DNA of 36,086 bases, from positions 1 to 36,086 of the forward strand of contig JAQXXN010000217.1 in assembly GCA_029226085.1 (NCBI GenBank), written 5' to 3'. Shown piece after piece: positions 24,569-33,551 of this stretch (position 1 is the stretch's first letter; each line of letters opens with the position of its first letter). The position numbers and the translations under genes were made by a program. The DNA comes from Thermoflexaceae bacterium. Lineage in GTDB: Bacteria; Bacillota; Clostridia; Lachnospirales; Lachnospiraceae. Below the pieces are notes generated by a model. That model had not been told where the DNA came from and did no database searches. It saw only the letters and a list, made by a program, of their open reading frames with translations.

Positions 24569-26319
24569 TGATTAAAACAATCGTAAACAATTTGCATGAA
24601 TTTAAGAAAGACTCCATCATGACACCGGTTTTCATGATTCTGGAAGTTATCATGGAAACCATTATACCATTAATGATGGCTTCCATCGTGGATAATGGTG
24701 TGGAAAAAGGAGATATGGGTCATATATACAAAATGGGAGCGTTCATGTTTGTGGCAGCTCTCATAAGCCTTCTGGTTGGAGTACTTGGTGGAAGATACGG
24801 TGCAAGAGCATCTGCAGGTCTTGCAAAAAACTTACGTGAGGCAATGTATGATAATATTCAGACGTTTTCTTTTGCCAATATTGATAAGTTTAGTACGGCA
24901 GGACTGGTAACAAGACTTACAACGGATGTTACCAATGTGCAGAATGCTTTTCAGATGCTGTTAAGAATGGGAACAAGGGCGCCTGCCAGTCTTATTTTTG
25001 CAATGTGCATGGCATTTACCATTCATGCACGTCTTGCACTGGTCTATTTGTTTGCCGTGATTTTTCTTGGCTTTTGTCTCTTTCTGATTACAAGAAGAAC
25101 CATGAAGTATTTTGATGTGGTTTTTCAGAAATATGATGACTTAAATGCAAGCGTTCAGGAAAATGTGTCTTCCATCCGTGTTGTTAAGGCATATGTGAGA
25201 GAGGATTATGAAAAGAAACGGTTTAAGAGTGCCAGTGAAAATGTATACAGGATGTTTGTGAACGCAGAAAAAATTCTGGTGCTTAATTCGCCACTGATGC
25301 AGCTTACGGTGTATTCCTGCATTCTTTTAATCAGCTGGCTGGGTGCAAAATTAATCGTGGTTGATTCCCTGACTACGGGACAGCTTATGAATCTGCTTAC
25401 TTACTGTATGAATATTCTCATGAGCCTTATGATGCTTTCCATGATTTTTGTCATGGTTACCATGAGTTCGGCAAGTATTAAGCGTATCGGCGAGGTACTG
25501 GATGAAGAAAGCAGTATCAAGAATCCGGAAAATCCGAAGATGGAAGTGAAGGACGGAAGCATTGAATTTAAGAATGTTACATTCCGATATAACCGAACCA
25601 GTGAGAAACCGGTATTAAATCACATCGATTGCTCCATTAAAGCAGGAGAAACCATTGGTATCATCGGTGGAACCGGAAGTGCCAAGACCAGTCTTGTAAA
25701 CCTCATAAGCCGACTGTATGATGTGTCAGAAGGAGCCGTTTTTGTAGGCGGCTGTGACGTACGGGAATATGATTTGGAAACACTTCGTGATAACGTGTCC
25801 GTGGTATTGCAGAAAAATGTATTGTTTTCCGGTACGATTCTGGAAAATCTGCGCTGGGGCGATGAAAATGCCACAAAGGAGGAATGCATCCGTGCCTGCC
25901 GTCTGGCATGTGCAGATGAATTCATACAGAAGATGCCGGAGAAATATGATACCTATATTGAGCAGGGTGGAAGTAATGTGTCCGGAGGACAAAAGCAGAG
26001 ACTCTGTATTGCAAGGGCTCTTTTGAAAAAGCCAAAGATTCTCATTCTGGATGATTCCACCAGTGCAGTTGATACGGCTACGGATGCAAAAATCCGGAAA
26101 GCATTTGCCGAGGAAATTCCGGATACAACCAAGATTATTATTGCACAGAGAATTTCCAGTGTCAGTGGTGCAGACCGTATCATTGTCATGGAGGATGGAC
26201 AGATTACAGGCTTTGATACCCATGAAAATCTGCTTTTAAATAATGAGATTTACCGTGAGGTATATGAATCACAGACCGCCGGCGGTGGAGATTTTGACGA
26301 GAAGGAAGGTGAGGCATGA
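24568..26319 (+). CDS. Heterodimeric ABC exporter, subunit with degenerate nucleotide site
   Basis: A 583-residue half-transporter with six membrane helices (about 1-310) and an ATPase domain. Its Walker A is GGTGSAKTS (about 366-374). Walker B is ILDDSTSAVD, with Asp496 where the catalytic Glu normally sits, and the H-loop His is Gln527 (AQRISS). The signature VSGGQKQ is intact. This is the usual asymmetry of heterodimeric exporters, in which this subunit contributes the non-hydrolysing site. The ATG at 24568 (AAAGGAG six bases upstream) overlaps the MarR stop. It pairs with the gene at 26316. Probably drug or lipid export. Confidence 0.93.
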   Translation: MIKTIVNNLHEFKKDSIMTPVFMILEVIMETIIPLMMASIVDNGVEKGDMGHIYKMGAFMFVAALISLLVGVLGGRYGARASAGLAKNLREAMYDNIQTFSFANIDKFSTAGLVTRLTTDVTNVQNAFQMLLRMGTRAPASLIFAMCMAFTIHARLALVYLFAVIFLGFCLFLITRRTMKYFDVVFQKYDDLNASVQENVSSIRVVKAYVREDYEKKRFKSASENVYRMFVNAEKILVLNSPLMQLTVYSCILLISWLGAKLIVVDSLTTGQLMNLLTYCMNILMSLMMLSMIFVMVTMSSASIKRIGEVLDEESSIKNPENPKMEVKDGSIEFKNVTFRYNRTSEKPVLNHIDCSIKAGETIGIIGGTGSAKTSLVNLISRLYDVSEGAVFVGGCDVREYDLETLRDNVSVVLQKNVLFSGTILENLRWGDENATKEECIRACRLACADEFIQKMPEKYDTYIEQGGSNVSGGQKQRLCIARALLKKPKILILDDSTSAVDTATDAKIRKAFAEEIPDTTKIIIAQRISSVSGADRIIVMEDGQITGFDTHENLLLNNEIYREVYESQTAGGGDFDEKEGEA

Positions 26320-28247
26320 TGGCAGGACAGGTAAAAGAAATTAAAGGAGGACCGGGACCGAGAGACCCAAGAGGACCAAAGCCAAAGCTTAAGAATCCCG
26401 GGAAACTGTTTGGACGCCTGATGGCATATATTCTGAAAAACTATGCAGTGCATATTGTGATTGTGGTTCTCTGCATCTTTGTAAGTGTACTGGCGAATGT
26501 ACAGGGAACTCTTTTTACAAAGACGCTGATTGATGAATATATCACACCCATGCTTCTTAGTGACGTGCCGGATTTTACTCCGCTTCTTCATGCAATTTTA
26601 AGAGTTGCCGGATTTTATCTGCTGGGGGCGTTTTCAACCTTTGTATATTCCAGAATCATGGTAAATGTGTCCCAGGGAACATTAAGAAATCTCAGGAATG
26701 ACATGTTTGTCCACATGGAAAGCCTTCCGATTCGGTATTTTGATACCCATGCTCATGGGGATATCATGTCACTTTATACCAATGATATTGATACGTTAAG
26801 GCAGATGATAAGTCAGAGCATGCCCCAGCTTTTATCCAGTGTAATTACAATCGTCAGTGTATTTATCAGCATGCTTACCTTAAATATTCCGCTTACCTTT
26901 GTGACACTTGCGGTAGTGGCAGTCATGCTGACGGCGACACGCTGGGCAGCCGGGCTTTCCAGCCGGTTCTTTGTGGCACAGCAGCAGGATATCGGTGCGT
27001 TAAACGGTTATATCGAGGAAATGATGGAAGGACAAAAAGTTGTTAAGGTGTTCTGCCATGAAGAAAAAAGTAAGGAACAGTTTAAAAAATTAAATGATAA
27101 GCTTTTTCACAGTGCGTTTAATGCAAATCAGTTTTCCAATATTTTAGGACCGATTAATGCGCAGCTTGGAAATGTAAGTTACGTGTTGTGTGCAATGATT
27201 GGCGGTATTCTGGTATTAAACAGAACAGGTGGCTTTACGGTAGGAGGACTGGCAAGTTTCCTTACTTTCAATAAGAGCTTTAACATGCCGATTAATCAGG
27301 TCAGCATGCAGTTTAACAGCATCATCATGGCACTTGCCGGTGCAGAACGTATTTTTAAGCTTCTGGATGAAGAACCGGAAGTGGATGAAGGGTATGTGAC
27401 TTTGGTTAATGCCAGAAAAGAAAACGGCGAAATAGTGGAAAGTCCAACACGTACCGGAATGTGGGCATGGAAGCATTTTCATAAGGAAGACGGTACCACA
27501 ACTTATGTGGAATTAAAGGGAGATGTTACTTTTGACGGCGTGGATTTTGGATATATTCCGGAAAAGACCGTTCTTCATGATATCCGGATGTATGCAACAC
27601 CTGGACAGAAAATCGCTTTTGTGGGTTCCACCGGTGCAGGAAAGACGACCATCACCAATCTGATTAATCGTTTTTATGACATACAGGACGGTAAAATTCG
27701 TTATGATGGAATTAATATCAACAAAATCAAAAAAGATGACCTTAGGCGTTCTCTCGGAATGGTTTTGCAGGATACCCATCTTTTCACCAATACCGTCATG
27801 GAAAACATTCGTTATGGAAGACTGGATGCTACAGATGAGGAAGTGATTGCTGCGGCAAAGCTTGCCAATGCGGACGGATTTATCAAAAGACTGCCGGATG
27901 GCTATCAGACAGTACTGACCGGTGACGGAGCTAATTTAAGCCAGGGCCAGAGACAGCTTCTTGCCATTGCAAGGGCAGCCATAGCAGACCCACCTGTGTT
28001 GATTCTGGATGAAGCGACAAGCTCCATTGACACGAGAACGGAAAAAATTGTTCAAAGCGGCATGGATAAACTGATGAAGGGCAGAACCACATTTGTGATT
28101 GCTCACAGGCTTTCCACGGTTCGAAACAGTGACTGTATCATGGTTCTTGAGAATGGCAGGATCATTGAGAGAGGAATGCATGAGCAGCTGATTGAGGAGA
28201 AGGGAAGATATTACCAGCTGTATACAGGAAATAATATTGCCGGCTAG
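26316..28247 (+). CDS. Heterodimeric ABC exporter, subunit with canonical ATPase residues
   Basis: A 643-residue partner of the preceding gene, starting in an ATGA overlap. A Gly/Pro/Lys-rich N-terminal tail (GGPGPRDPRGPKPK) precedes six membrane helices. The ATPase has Walker A GSTGAGKTT, Walker B ILDEATSSID with the catalytic Glu, and an intact IAHRLSTV H-loop. Its signature reads LSQGQ instead of LSGGQ, as expected for the half that completes the degenerate site. A linker of about 45 residues (around ARKENGEIVESPTRTGMW) lies before the ATPase domain. Exporter of unknown substrate. Confidence 0.93.
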   Translation: MMAGQVKEIKGGPGPRDPRGPKPKLKNPGKLFGRLMAYILKNYAVHIVIVVLCIFVSVLANVQGTLFTKTLIDEYITPMLLSDVPDFTPLLHAILRVAGFYLLGAFSTFVYSRIMVNVSQGTLRNLRNDMFVHMESLPIRYFDTHAHGDIMSLYTNDIDTLRQMISQSMPQLLSSVITIVSVFISMLTLNIPLTFVTLAVVAVMLTATRWAAGLSSRFFVAQQQDIGALNGYIEEMMEGQKVVKVFCHEEKSKEQFKKLNDKLFHSAFNANQFSNILGPINAQLGNVSYVLCAMIGGILVLNRTGGFTVGGLASFLTFNKSFNMPINQVSMQFNSIIMALAGAERIFKLLDEEPEVDEGYVTLVNARKENGEIVESPTRTGMWAWKHFHKEDGTTTYVELKGDVTFDGVDFGYIPEKTVLHDIRMYATPGQKIAFVGSTGAGKTTITNLINRFYDIQDGKIRYDGININKIKKDDLRRSLGMVLQDTHLFTNTVMENIRYGRLDATDEEVIAAAKLANADGFIKRLPDGYQTVLTGDGANLSQGQRQLLAIARAAIADPPVLILDEATSSIDTRTEKIVQSGMDKLMKGRTTFVIAHRLSTVRNSDCIMVLENGRIIERGMHEQLIEEKGRYYQLYTGNNIAG

Positions 28248-28327
28248 AATCAGCAATTAATTTATTAAATAATTGGAAGCAGTAAAATAAATTATTTAAG
28301 GAAAATCAGGTTAAGAAATACTCATAA

Positions 28328-28356
28328 TTGCATATTTCCTTTAGAAATAGTATACT
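28328..28356 (+). promoter_or_regulatory. Promoter of the fchA/folD pair
   Basis: TTGCAT (28328-28333), 17 bases, TATACT (28351-28356), 33 bases before the start codon. Confidence 0.6.
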
Positions 28357-28388
28357 GTTAGAAAATTTTAAATATTTGGAGGATTATC

Positions 28389-29021
28389 ATGGGTTTTACA
28401 GCATATTCATGTGAAGATTTTGTTGAGATTTTATCCACAAAAGCTCCGGTTCCGGGCGGCGGCGGTGCATCGGCACTGGTTGGTGCACTGGGATGTGCCC
28501 TTGGCAACATGGTGGGGAGTCTTACAGTCGGTAAGAAGAAATACGCAGATGTTGAGGCAGATATCATTTCCTTAAAGGAAAAGGCAGAGGCTCTCCAGAA
28601 AGAACTGCTTTTTCTTGTGGAAGAGGATGCAAGGGTATTTGAACCGTTATCAAAGGCATACGGAATGCCAAAGGAGACGGAAGAAGAACGGGCAGAAAAA
28701 GCAAGAGTCATGGCAGTTGTTCTAAAGGATGCATGCTCCGTTCCGATGGAAATTATGAAAAAATGTTGTGAAGCTATTGAACTGATAGAGGAATTTGCAG
28801 CAAAGGGAAGTGTCATTGCATTAAGTGATGCCGGTGTAGGTGCGGCATTCTGTAAGGCGGCACTTCTTGGTGCATCCCTTAACGTATTTATCAATACGAA
28901 ATCCATGGAAGACAGGGAATATGCAGAAAGCCTGAATGAAGAGGCAAATGAAATGATTCGTGAGTATTCGGTACGAGCGGATGCGGTATTTGATAGTGTG
29001 AAGGAACGTTTAAAGAAATAA
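28389..29021 (+). CDS. Cyclodeaminase/methenyl-THF cyclohydrolase (FchA family)
   Basis: A 210-residue all-helical protein of the formiminotransferase-cyclodeaminase C-terminal family. The folate-binding motif APVPGGGGASALVGALG is at residues 18-34, and NMVGSLTVGKKKY follows near 40. Stand-alone members in Clostridia (FchA) hydrolyse 5,10-methenyl-THF to 10-formyl-THF; others act in histidine breakdown. No histidine-degradation gene is nearby, whereas folD follows after 79 bases, so the cyclohydrolase role is favoured. AGGAGG-like site (TTGGAGG) precedes the ATG. Confidence 0.88.
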   Translation: MGFTAYSCEDFVEILSTKAPVPGGGGASALVGALGCALGNMVGSLTVGKKKYADVEADIISLKEKAEALQKELLFLVEEDARVFEPLSKAYGMPKETEEERAEKARVMAVVLKDACSVPMEIMKKCCEAIELIEEFAAKGSVIALSDAGVGAAFCKAALLGASLNVFINTKSMEDREYAESLNEEANEMIREYSVRADAVFDSVKERLKK

Positions 29022-29100
29022 TTTTCAAAAATAAAGATAAAAGCAATGATACAGATTTGATTAGTGAGTCAATTTCGACATATGGCAGGAGGATGAAACT

Positions 29101-29952
29101 ATGGCAAAACAGCTGCTTGGCAAGGAAGTAACCGCCGCAATGAATGAGAAAATCAAGGAAAATGTGGCAAAATTACAGGAAAAGGGGATTACTCCAACAC
29201 TGGGAATCATCCGCGTGGGAGAGCGTGAGGATGATATTTCTTATGAAAGAGGCGCAACAAAACGGTGTGAGACCCTTGGTGTGGCTTGTGAGAAATTTCT
29301 TCTGCCACAGGATGTTACGGAGGAAGAGCTGTTAAAGGTTATAAAGCAGGTTAATGAAGATGATAAAATTCACGGAGTTCTGTTATTCCGCCCACTTCCA
29401 AAGCATTTGAATGAAGAAAAGATTATTAATGCACTGGATTTTTCAAAAGATGTGGACGGAATCACGGATGGTTCCCTCGCCGGTGTGTTTGCAGGAAAGA
29501 AACAGGGATTTCCTCCTTGTACACCACAGGGATGCATGGAAATCCTGGATCATTACGGAATAGACTGTACGGGAAAGAAGGCTGTTGTGGTCGGAAGAAG
29601 CCTTGTAGTGGGAAAACCTGCGGCTATGATGCTTCTTCAGAAAAATGCAACCGTTACAGTATGTCATACCAGAACCAAGGATATGCCGTCCGTTGTTAAG
29701 GAAGCGGATATTGTCATTGTGGCAGCCGGACGTGCAGGTGTTGTGGATGGCTCCTATTTAAGAGCAGGTCAGGTTGTCATTGATGTGGGCATTAATGTGA
29801 ATGAAGAAGGAAAGCTTTGCGGTGATGTAAAGTATGATGAGGCAGAGAAAATCGTGGATGCCATTACACCGGTTCCGGGCGGGGCAGGAAGCGTGACCAC
29901 TTCCGTTCTTGTGGGACATGTGGTGGAAGCGGCAATGAGGAAGTATCTGTAA
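29101..29952 (+). CDS. folD: FolD-type methylene-THF dehydrogenase, cyclohydrolase residues altered
   Basis: A 283-residue FolD-family enzyme of one-carbon metabolism. NADP-binding motifs GRSLVVGKP (about 164-172) and the C-terminal PVPGGAGSVTTS are present, as is DVDG (117-120). In bacterial FolD the cyclohydrolase triad is Tyr-Lys-Gln, with the Tyr four residues before the Lys and the Gln in VQLPLP. Here K54 is kept but the Tyr is displaced (SYERGATK, Y48), and the LPLP strand reads LLFRPLP, with F96 where Gln is expected. Dehydrogenase activity is likely; cyclohydrolase activity may be weak or absent and supplied by the neighbour at 28389. Confidence 0.92.
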   Translation: MAKQLLGKEVTAAMNEKIKENVAKLQEKGITPTLGIIRVGEREDDISYERGATKRCETLGVACEKFLLPQDVTEEELLKVIKQVNEDDKIHGVLLFRPLPKHLNEEKIINALDFSKDVDGITDGSLAGVFAGKKQGFPPCTPQGCMEILDHYGIDCTGKKAVVVGRSLVVGKPAAMMLLQKNATVTVCHTRTKDMPSVVKEADIVIVAAGRAGVVDGSYLRAGQVVIDVGINVNEEGKLCGDVKYDEAEKIVDAITPVPGGAGSVTTSVLVGHVVEAAMRKYL

Positions 29953-30001
29953 AATGGTATATCTTATTTCTTTAAATATACCAGTCAATCCGTATTTTTA
30001 T

Positions 30002-30031
30002 TTGACAACCCAATCCATATAGGTATATACT
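30002..30031 (+). promoter_or_regulatory. Promoter of the cobalamin riboswitch/Btu operon
   Basis: Perfect TTGACA (30002-30007), 18 bases, TATACT (30026-30031); an alternative TATATA at 30024 gives 16 bases. Confidence 0.7.
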
Positions 30032-30052
30032 TCTTACGACAATCTAACATAT

Positions 30053-30220
30053 TAAGGTGCCTCTGTGGACCGTCACCACAGAGGATAATAGGGAATCAGG
30101 TGCAAGTCCTGAACGATCCCGTCGCTGTAAGGAAGGAGTCTTATTTGACATGTCACTGCATGGAATCTCATGTGGGAAGGCAGAATGAGGCGTTGATGTC
30201 CAAGTCAGAAGACCTGCCTT
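30053..30220 (+). promoter_or_regulatory. Cobalamin (adenosylcobalamin-type) riboswitch
   Basis: Conserved elements occur in order: GGTGCC with the CCTCTGTGG/CCACAGAGG stem (30061-30093), AGGGAATCAGGTGCAAGTCC (30096-30115), the GATCCCGTCGCTGTAA core (to about 30130), and the B12 box AGTCAGAAGACCTGCC (30203-30218). This long leader explains most of the 428-base stretch without a protein gene before 30381. Confidence 0.95.
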
Positions 30221-30299
30221 ATTATGATACTTATTACCTGCGGAGCACGGGTGATTATAAGTAGATGCCATGAAAAGACTTTCATGGTGTAATTTTGTT

Positions 30300-30340
30300 A
30301 TCTATTTGTAGTCTCAAAAAGGCGCAGATAGATTTTTTTT
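30300..30340 (+). terminator. Expression-platform terminator of the cobalamin riboswitch
   Basis: ATCTATTTG (30300-30308) pairs with CAGATAGAT (30325-30333, one wobble) and leads into eight T. Two further hairpins lie between the B12 box and this terminator (about 30229-30264 and 30268-30289) and are candidate antiterminator parts. High cobalamin should shut off the importer. Confidence 0.8.
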
Positions 30341-30380
30341 GCTCTTTTATATTTTTAGATTTATATAAAAGGAGTCAGTC

Positions 30381-31559
30381 ATGAAGAAAAAAAATTTAAA
30401 GAAACTTTTGGTTTTACTGTGTGCGGCTATGATTTTTACAGCCGGATGCACGGGTAAGAGCAGTAAAGAAAACGAAGCCACGACTGTAAGCGAAACAGCT
30501 TTGGAAAACTATGATGGAAAACTGGAATTTGATTATTCGCTTAAGGTAAAGTATTCCAATAATTTTGGAATCGATTATTATAAGGGAGGATATAAGATTA
30601 TTAACGTGGATGACGGTGCGGGTAACAAAACCCAGATTGTGGTTGTTCCGGAGGGAATGAGCATACCGAAAGAAGGCATTGAAAAAGACGCCATTGTACT
30701 TTGCCAGCCGGTTGAGAATATCATGGCGGCAAGCGCACCGACAATTGCACTTTTAAATGCCATGGGTGCACTGGATAAGGTCACTCTTACCACCAGTGAT
30801 GCAGATTCATGGTATATTGATGAAATCAAGCAGGCGGTTCTGGATGGAAGAATGACCTATGTGGGCAGTTCAACAGAGCCGGATTATGAATTAATTACGG
30901 CATCCAAAACAAAATTTGCCGTTTATACAAGAATGCTTTCGGATGATGTGAAGGAACAGTTCACAAAGATTGGCGTGGATGTTCTCTGTGATTATTCTTC
31001 GGTTGAAACAGAACCGATGGCAAGAGTAGAATGGGCATATGTTTACGGTGCATTATTCAATCTTGAAGAGGAAGCTGCAAAATTAGTTGAAGAACAGGCA
31101 GCAGTTATGGAAGGAATTAATAAGGCACAGGCAGAAGGAAAATCTGCTGCGGTATTTTATATTACCTCAAGCGGCAAGCTGTATGCCAGAAATGCAGATG
31201 ATTACATGGCAATGATGGTGGAATACGCAGGTGGGGAATATGCGTTATCGGATGTCGGTGTCGGTGAGACGGGAACAATTAACATGGAGATGGAAGCTTT
31301 CTATGAGAAGGCATGTAATGCGGATTATATCATCTATGTATGGTCCATGGGCGGTAAACCTGAGAAATTGAATGATTTACTGGAAAAGAGCGAACTGTTT
31401 AAGGATTTTAAGGCAGTAAAAGAAGGAAATGTATGGTGTACCACACCGGACTATTTCCAGGCAACCAATGCCATCGGTGACATGATTGCAGATATCAATA
31501 CTGTTCTTAAGGGCGGTGCAACAGATGAGGATGTGACTTATCTGTTCCAGTTAAAATAA
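30381..31559 (+). CDS. Cobalamin-type ABC importer substrate-binding lipoprotein (BtuF-like)
   Basis: A 392-residue lipoprotein; the signal ends at FTAGC (Cys23). The mature part has the two-lobe layout of type III binding proteins: a first lobe with VVVPEGMSIPKE and CQPVENIMAAS, a long connecting helix around GINKAQAEGKSAA, and a second lobe including YFQATNAIGDMIADI. It is larger than E. coli BtuF (about 265 residues), as is common in Clostridia. Cobalamin or corrinoid as substrate is inferred from the riboswitch directly upstream and the following FecCD permease and ATPase. Confidence 0.9.
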   Translation: MKKKNLKKLLVLLCAAMIFTAGCTGKSSKENEATTVSETALENYDGKLEFDYSLKVKYSNNFGIDYYKGGYKIINVDDGAGNKTQIVVVPEGMSIPKEGIEKDAIVLCQPVENIMAASAPTIALLNAMGALDKVTLTTSDADSWYIDEIKQAVLDGRMTYVGSSTEPDYELITASKTKFAVYTRMLSDDVKEQFTKIGVDVLCDYSSVETEPMARVEWAYVYGALFNLEEEAAKLVEEQAAVMEGINKAQAEGKSAAVFYITSSGKLYARNADDYMAMMVEYAGGEYALSDVGVGETGTINMEMEAFYEKACNADYIIYVWSMGGKPEKLNDLLEKSELFKDFKAVKEGNVWCTTPDYFQATNAIGDMIADINTVLKGGATDEDVTYLFQLK

Positions 31560-31598
31560 ATACAGGAACCGGTAAGATGAGGTAAGGCAGGAAAGCAT

Positions 31599-32621
31599 AT
31601 GGATAAAAAAGAAAAACTGCGTTATCCGGCGGTATTTCTCCTTCTTGGAGTTTTGTTTGTGGCGGCAGTGTTTGCCAATATCAACTCAGGAAGCGTGGAT
31701 GTTTCATGGAAAGAAATTATGGATATTCTTTTAAAAAAAGCCGGAGACAATGAAATTAGTTATAACATCATATGGAAAATAAGACTTCCCCGTTTATTGA
31801 TGGCGGCAATACTCGGGGGAGCACTTTCCCTGTCCGGATATCTGCTTCAGACATTTTTCAGAAATCCCATTGCAGGGCCATTTGTTCTTGGTATTTCTTC
31901 CGGTGCGAAAATGGTGGTGGCGGCCGTAACGATTTTTTTCTCTGCGGTAATGATTCCGATGCCGGTATCGGCTACCGTGATATCGGCATTTGCCGGTTCT
32001 GTTCTGTCCATGCTTTTTGTTCTTGTTTTTGCAGGAAGGGCGAAAAGCATGTCCATGCTTTTGGTAATCGGCGTCATGATAAGCTACATTTCATCCGCTG
32101 TCACGGATTTTCTGATTAATTATGCAAGTGAGGCAGATATTGTAAATCTTACACACTGGTCTCTTGGCAGTTTTTCCGGGGCAACGTGGCAGAATGTGCG
32201 GACCGCGGCAATGATTGTGATTCCCACATTCATTCTTACACTGCTTGTTACCAAGCAGATATCCGCTTATCAGCTGGGAGAAGGTTATGCACAAAACCTT
32301 GGAGTAAATATCCGTGTGTTCCGTGTGGTTTTGATTTTGTTATCCAGCTTTTTTTCCGCAGTAGTCATAGCTTTTGCAGGACCGATTTCCTTTGTGGGAA
32401 TTGCAGTTCCGCATATAGTGAAGCTGATGTTAAAAACGGCCAGACCATCGGTGATGATACCGGCATCCTTTCTGGGCGGTGCGGTATTCTGCATGTTCTG
32501 TGATTTACTGGCGAGAACACTTCTGGCACCGGCAGAATTGTCACTTGGAACGGTAACCTCTGCAATTGGTGCCCCGATTGTTATCTGGCTGTTACTCTCA
32601 CGAAAGGAGAGTGAAGCATAA
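31599..32621 (+). CDS. FecCD-family permease of the cobalamin importer (BtuC-like)
   Basis: A 340-residue permease with about ten membrane helices. The family motifs RLPRLLMAAILGGALSLSG (about 63-81), RNPIAGPFVLGISSGA (about 91-106), and FAGPISFVGIAVPHIVKL (about 263-280) are present. It forms a homodimer with the ATPase at 32621. It starts 39 bases after the binding protein; its stop overlaps the ATPase start by one base (TAATG). Confidence 0.94.
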   Translation: MDKKEKLRYPAVFLLLGVLFVAAVFANINSGSVDVSWKEIMDILLKKAGDNEISYNIIWKIRLPRLLMAAILGGALSLSGYLLQTFFRNPIAGPFVLGISSGAKMVVAAVTIFFSAVMIPMPVSATVISAFAGSVLSMLFVLVFAGRAKSMSMLLVIGVMISYISSAVTDFLINYASEADIVNLTHWSLGSFSGATWQNVRTAAMIVIPTFILTLLVTKQISAYQLGEGYAQNLGVNIRVFRVVLILLSSFFSAVVIAFAGPISFVGIAVPHIVKLMLKTARPSVMIPASFLGGAVFCMFCDLLARTLLAPAELSLGTVTSAIGAPIVIWLLLSRKESEA

Positions 32622-33397
32622 TGGAAAATGTGTATCTGAAATTGGACAATGTTACCGTTGGCTTTGGAAATGCGCCGATTGTATCCCACATCACGCTGGA
32701 ACTTGGAAAAGGTGAAATTCTTACTTTAATTGGACCAAATGGTGCGGGGAAATCTACTATCCTAAAAACTGTCACAAAGAATTTAAAGCCTTTAAAGGGA
32801 ACAATATACCTTGATGGAAATGACCTTGCAAAAGTGACCAACAGGGAAAAAGCAAAGCAAATGTCCGTGGTTCTTACGGAGCGTATCCGGACAGAGCTTA
32901 TGACCTGCCGTGAAGTGGTGGCTTTGGGGCGTTACCCGTATACGAATTTTTTTGGAAGACTGACAGAGGAAGATGAAAAGAAAGTAGATGAGTCTCTTGC
33001 ACTGGTAAATGCACAGGAGCTTGCAAAAACACCATTTGACAGAATCAGTGACGGACAACGTCAGCGAATTCTTCTTGCAAAAGCAATCTGTCAGGAGCCG
33101 GAGATTATTGTACTGGATGAGCCAACATCATTTCTGGATATTAAGCATAAGATGGAATTACTGTTTTTATTAAAGAAATTAGCACGGGAAAAGGGAACCA
33201 CGATTCTCATGTCCCTGCATGAAATAGAGCTTGCGGCAAAAGTTTCCGATAAGCTTGCGTGTGTTAAAAATAACCAGATTCTGCGTATTGGTACCGGAAG
33301 GGATATTCTGACAAAAGAGTGTATCACCAAGGTTTATGATATTGCAGAGGAAACCTATGAATTGCTTTATGGGGATAAGCGGGATGATGTCATTTAG
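32621..33397 (+). CDS. ATP-binding protein of the cobalamin importer (BtuD/FecE-like)
   Basis: A 258-residue ATPase. Walker A is GPNGAGKST near residues 38-46, the signature is ISDGQRQRILLAKAI (a common variant of LSGGQ in this class), and Walker B is VLDEPTSFLD. The H-loop is LHEIE. Translationally coupled to the permease. The operon order SBP-permease-ATPase and the B12 riboswitch support corrinoid uptake. A terminator follows seven bases after the stop. Confidence 0.94.
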   Translation: MENVYLKLDNVTVGFGNAPIVSHITLELGKGEILTLIGPNGAGKSTILKTVTKNLKPLKGTIYLDGNDLAKVTNREKAKQMSVVLTERIRTELMTCREVVALGRYPYTNFFGRLTEEDEKKVDESLALVNAQELAKTPFDRISDGQRQRILLAKAICQEPEIIVLDEPTSFLDIKHKMELLFLLKKLAREKGTTILMSLHEIELAAKVSDKLACVKNNQILRIGTGRDILTKECITKVYDIAEETYELLYGDKRDDVI

Positions 33398-33403
33398 TAA
33401 AGA

Positions 33404-33433
33404 AGGGCGGCGGAGCATACTCCACCGCCTTTT
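33404..33433 (+). terminator. Terminator of the cobalamin importer operon
   Basis: GGCGGCGGAG (33406-33415), loop CATA, CTCCACCGCC (33420-33429, one mismatch), then TTTT. Confidence 0.85.
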
Positions 33434-33479
33434 GTGTTTGAGAATTTTTATAGTTCAGAAGCCTTGCTACTTGAAGAAA

Positions 33480-33508
33480 TTGACAAAATGTGAGATTATA
33501 TAAATAAT
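33480..33508 (+). promoter_or_regulatory. Promoter of the aminotransferase gene
   Basis: Perfect TTGACA (33480-33485), 17 bases, AATAAT (33503-33508). Confidence 0.6.
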
Positions 33509-33551
33509 AATGTGATTTTGCGGACATCAAAGAACTTTGGAGGACAAGAAG

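Noticed and set aside
28265..28299. Inverted repeat TTAAATAATT / AATTATTTAA after the exporter genes
   Set aside because: It is A/T only, with a 15-base loop and no T-run; too weak to call a terminator in such AT-rich spacer sequence.
29955..29983. Inverted repeat TGGTATAT / ATATACCA after folD
   Set aside because: Only 8 bp, AT-rich and with no immediate T-run; it may end the transcript, but support is too weak to list as a terminator.
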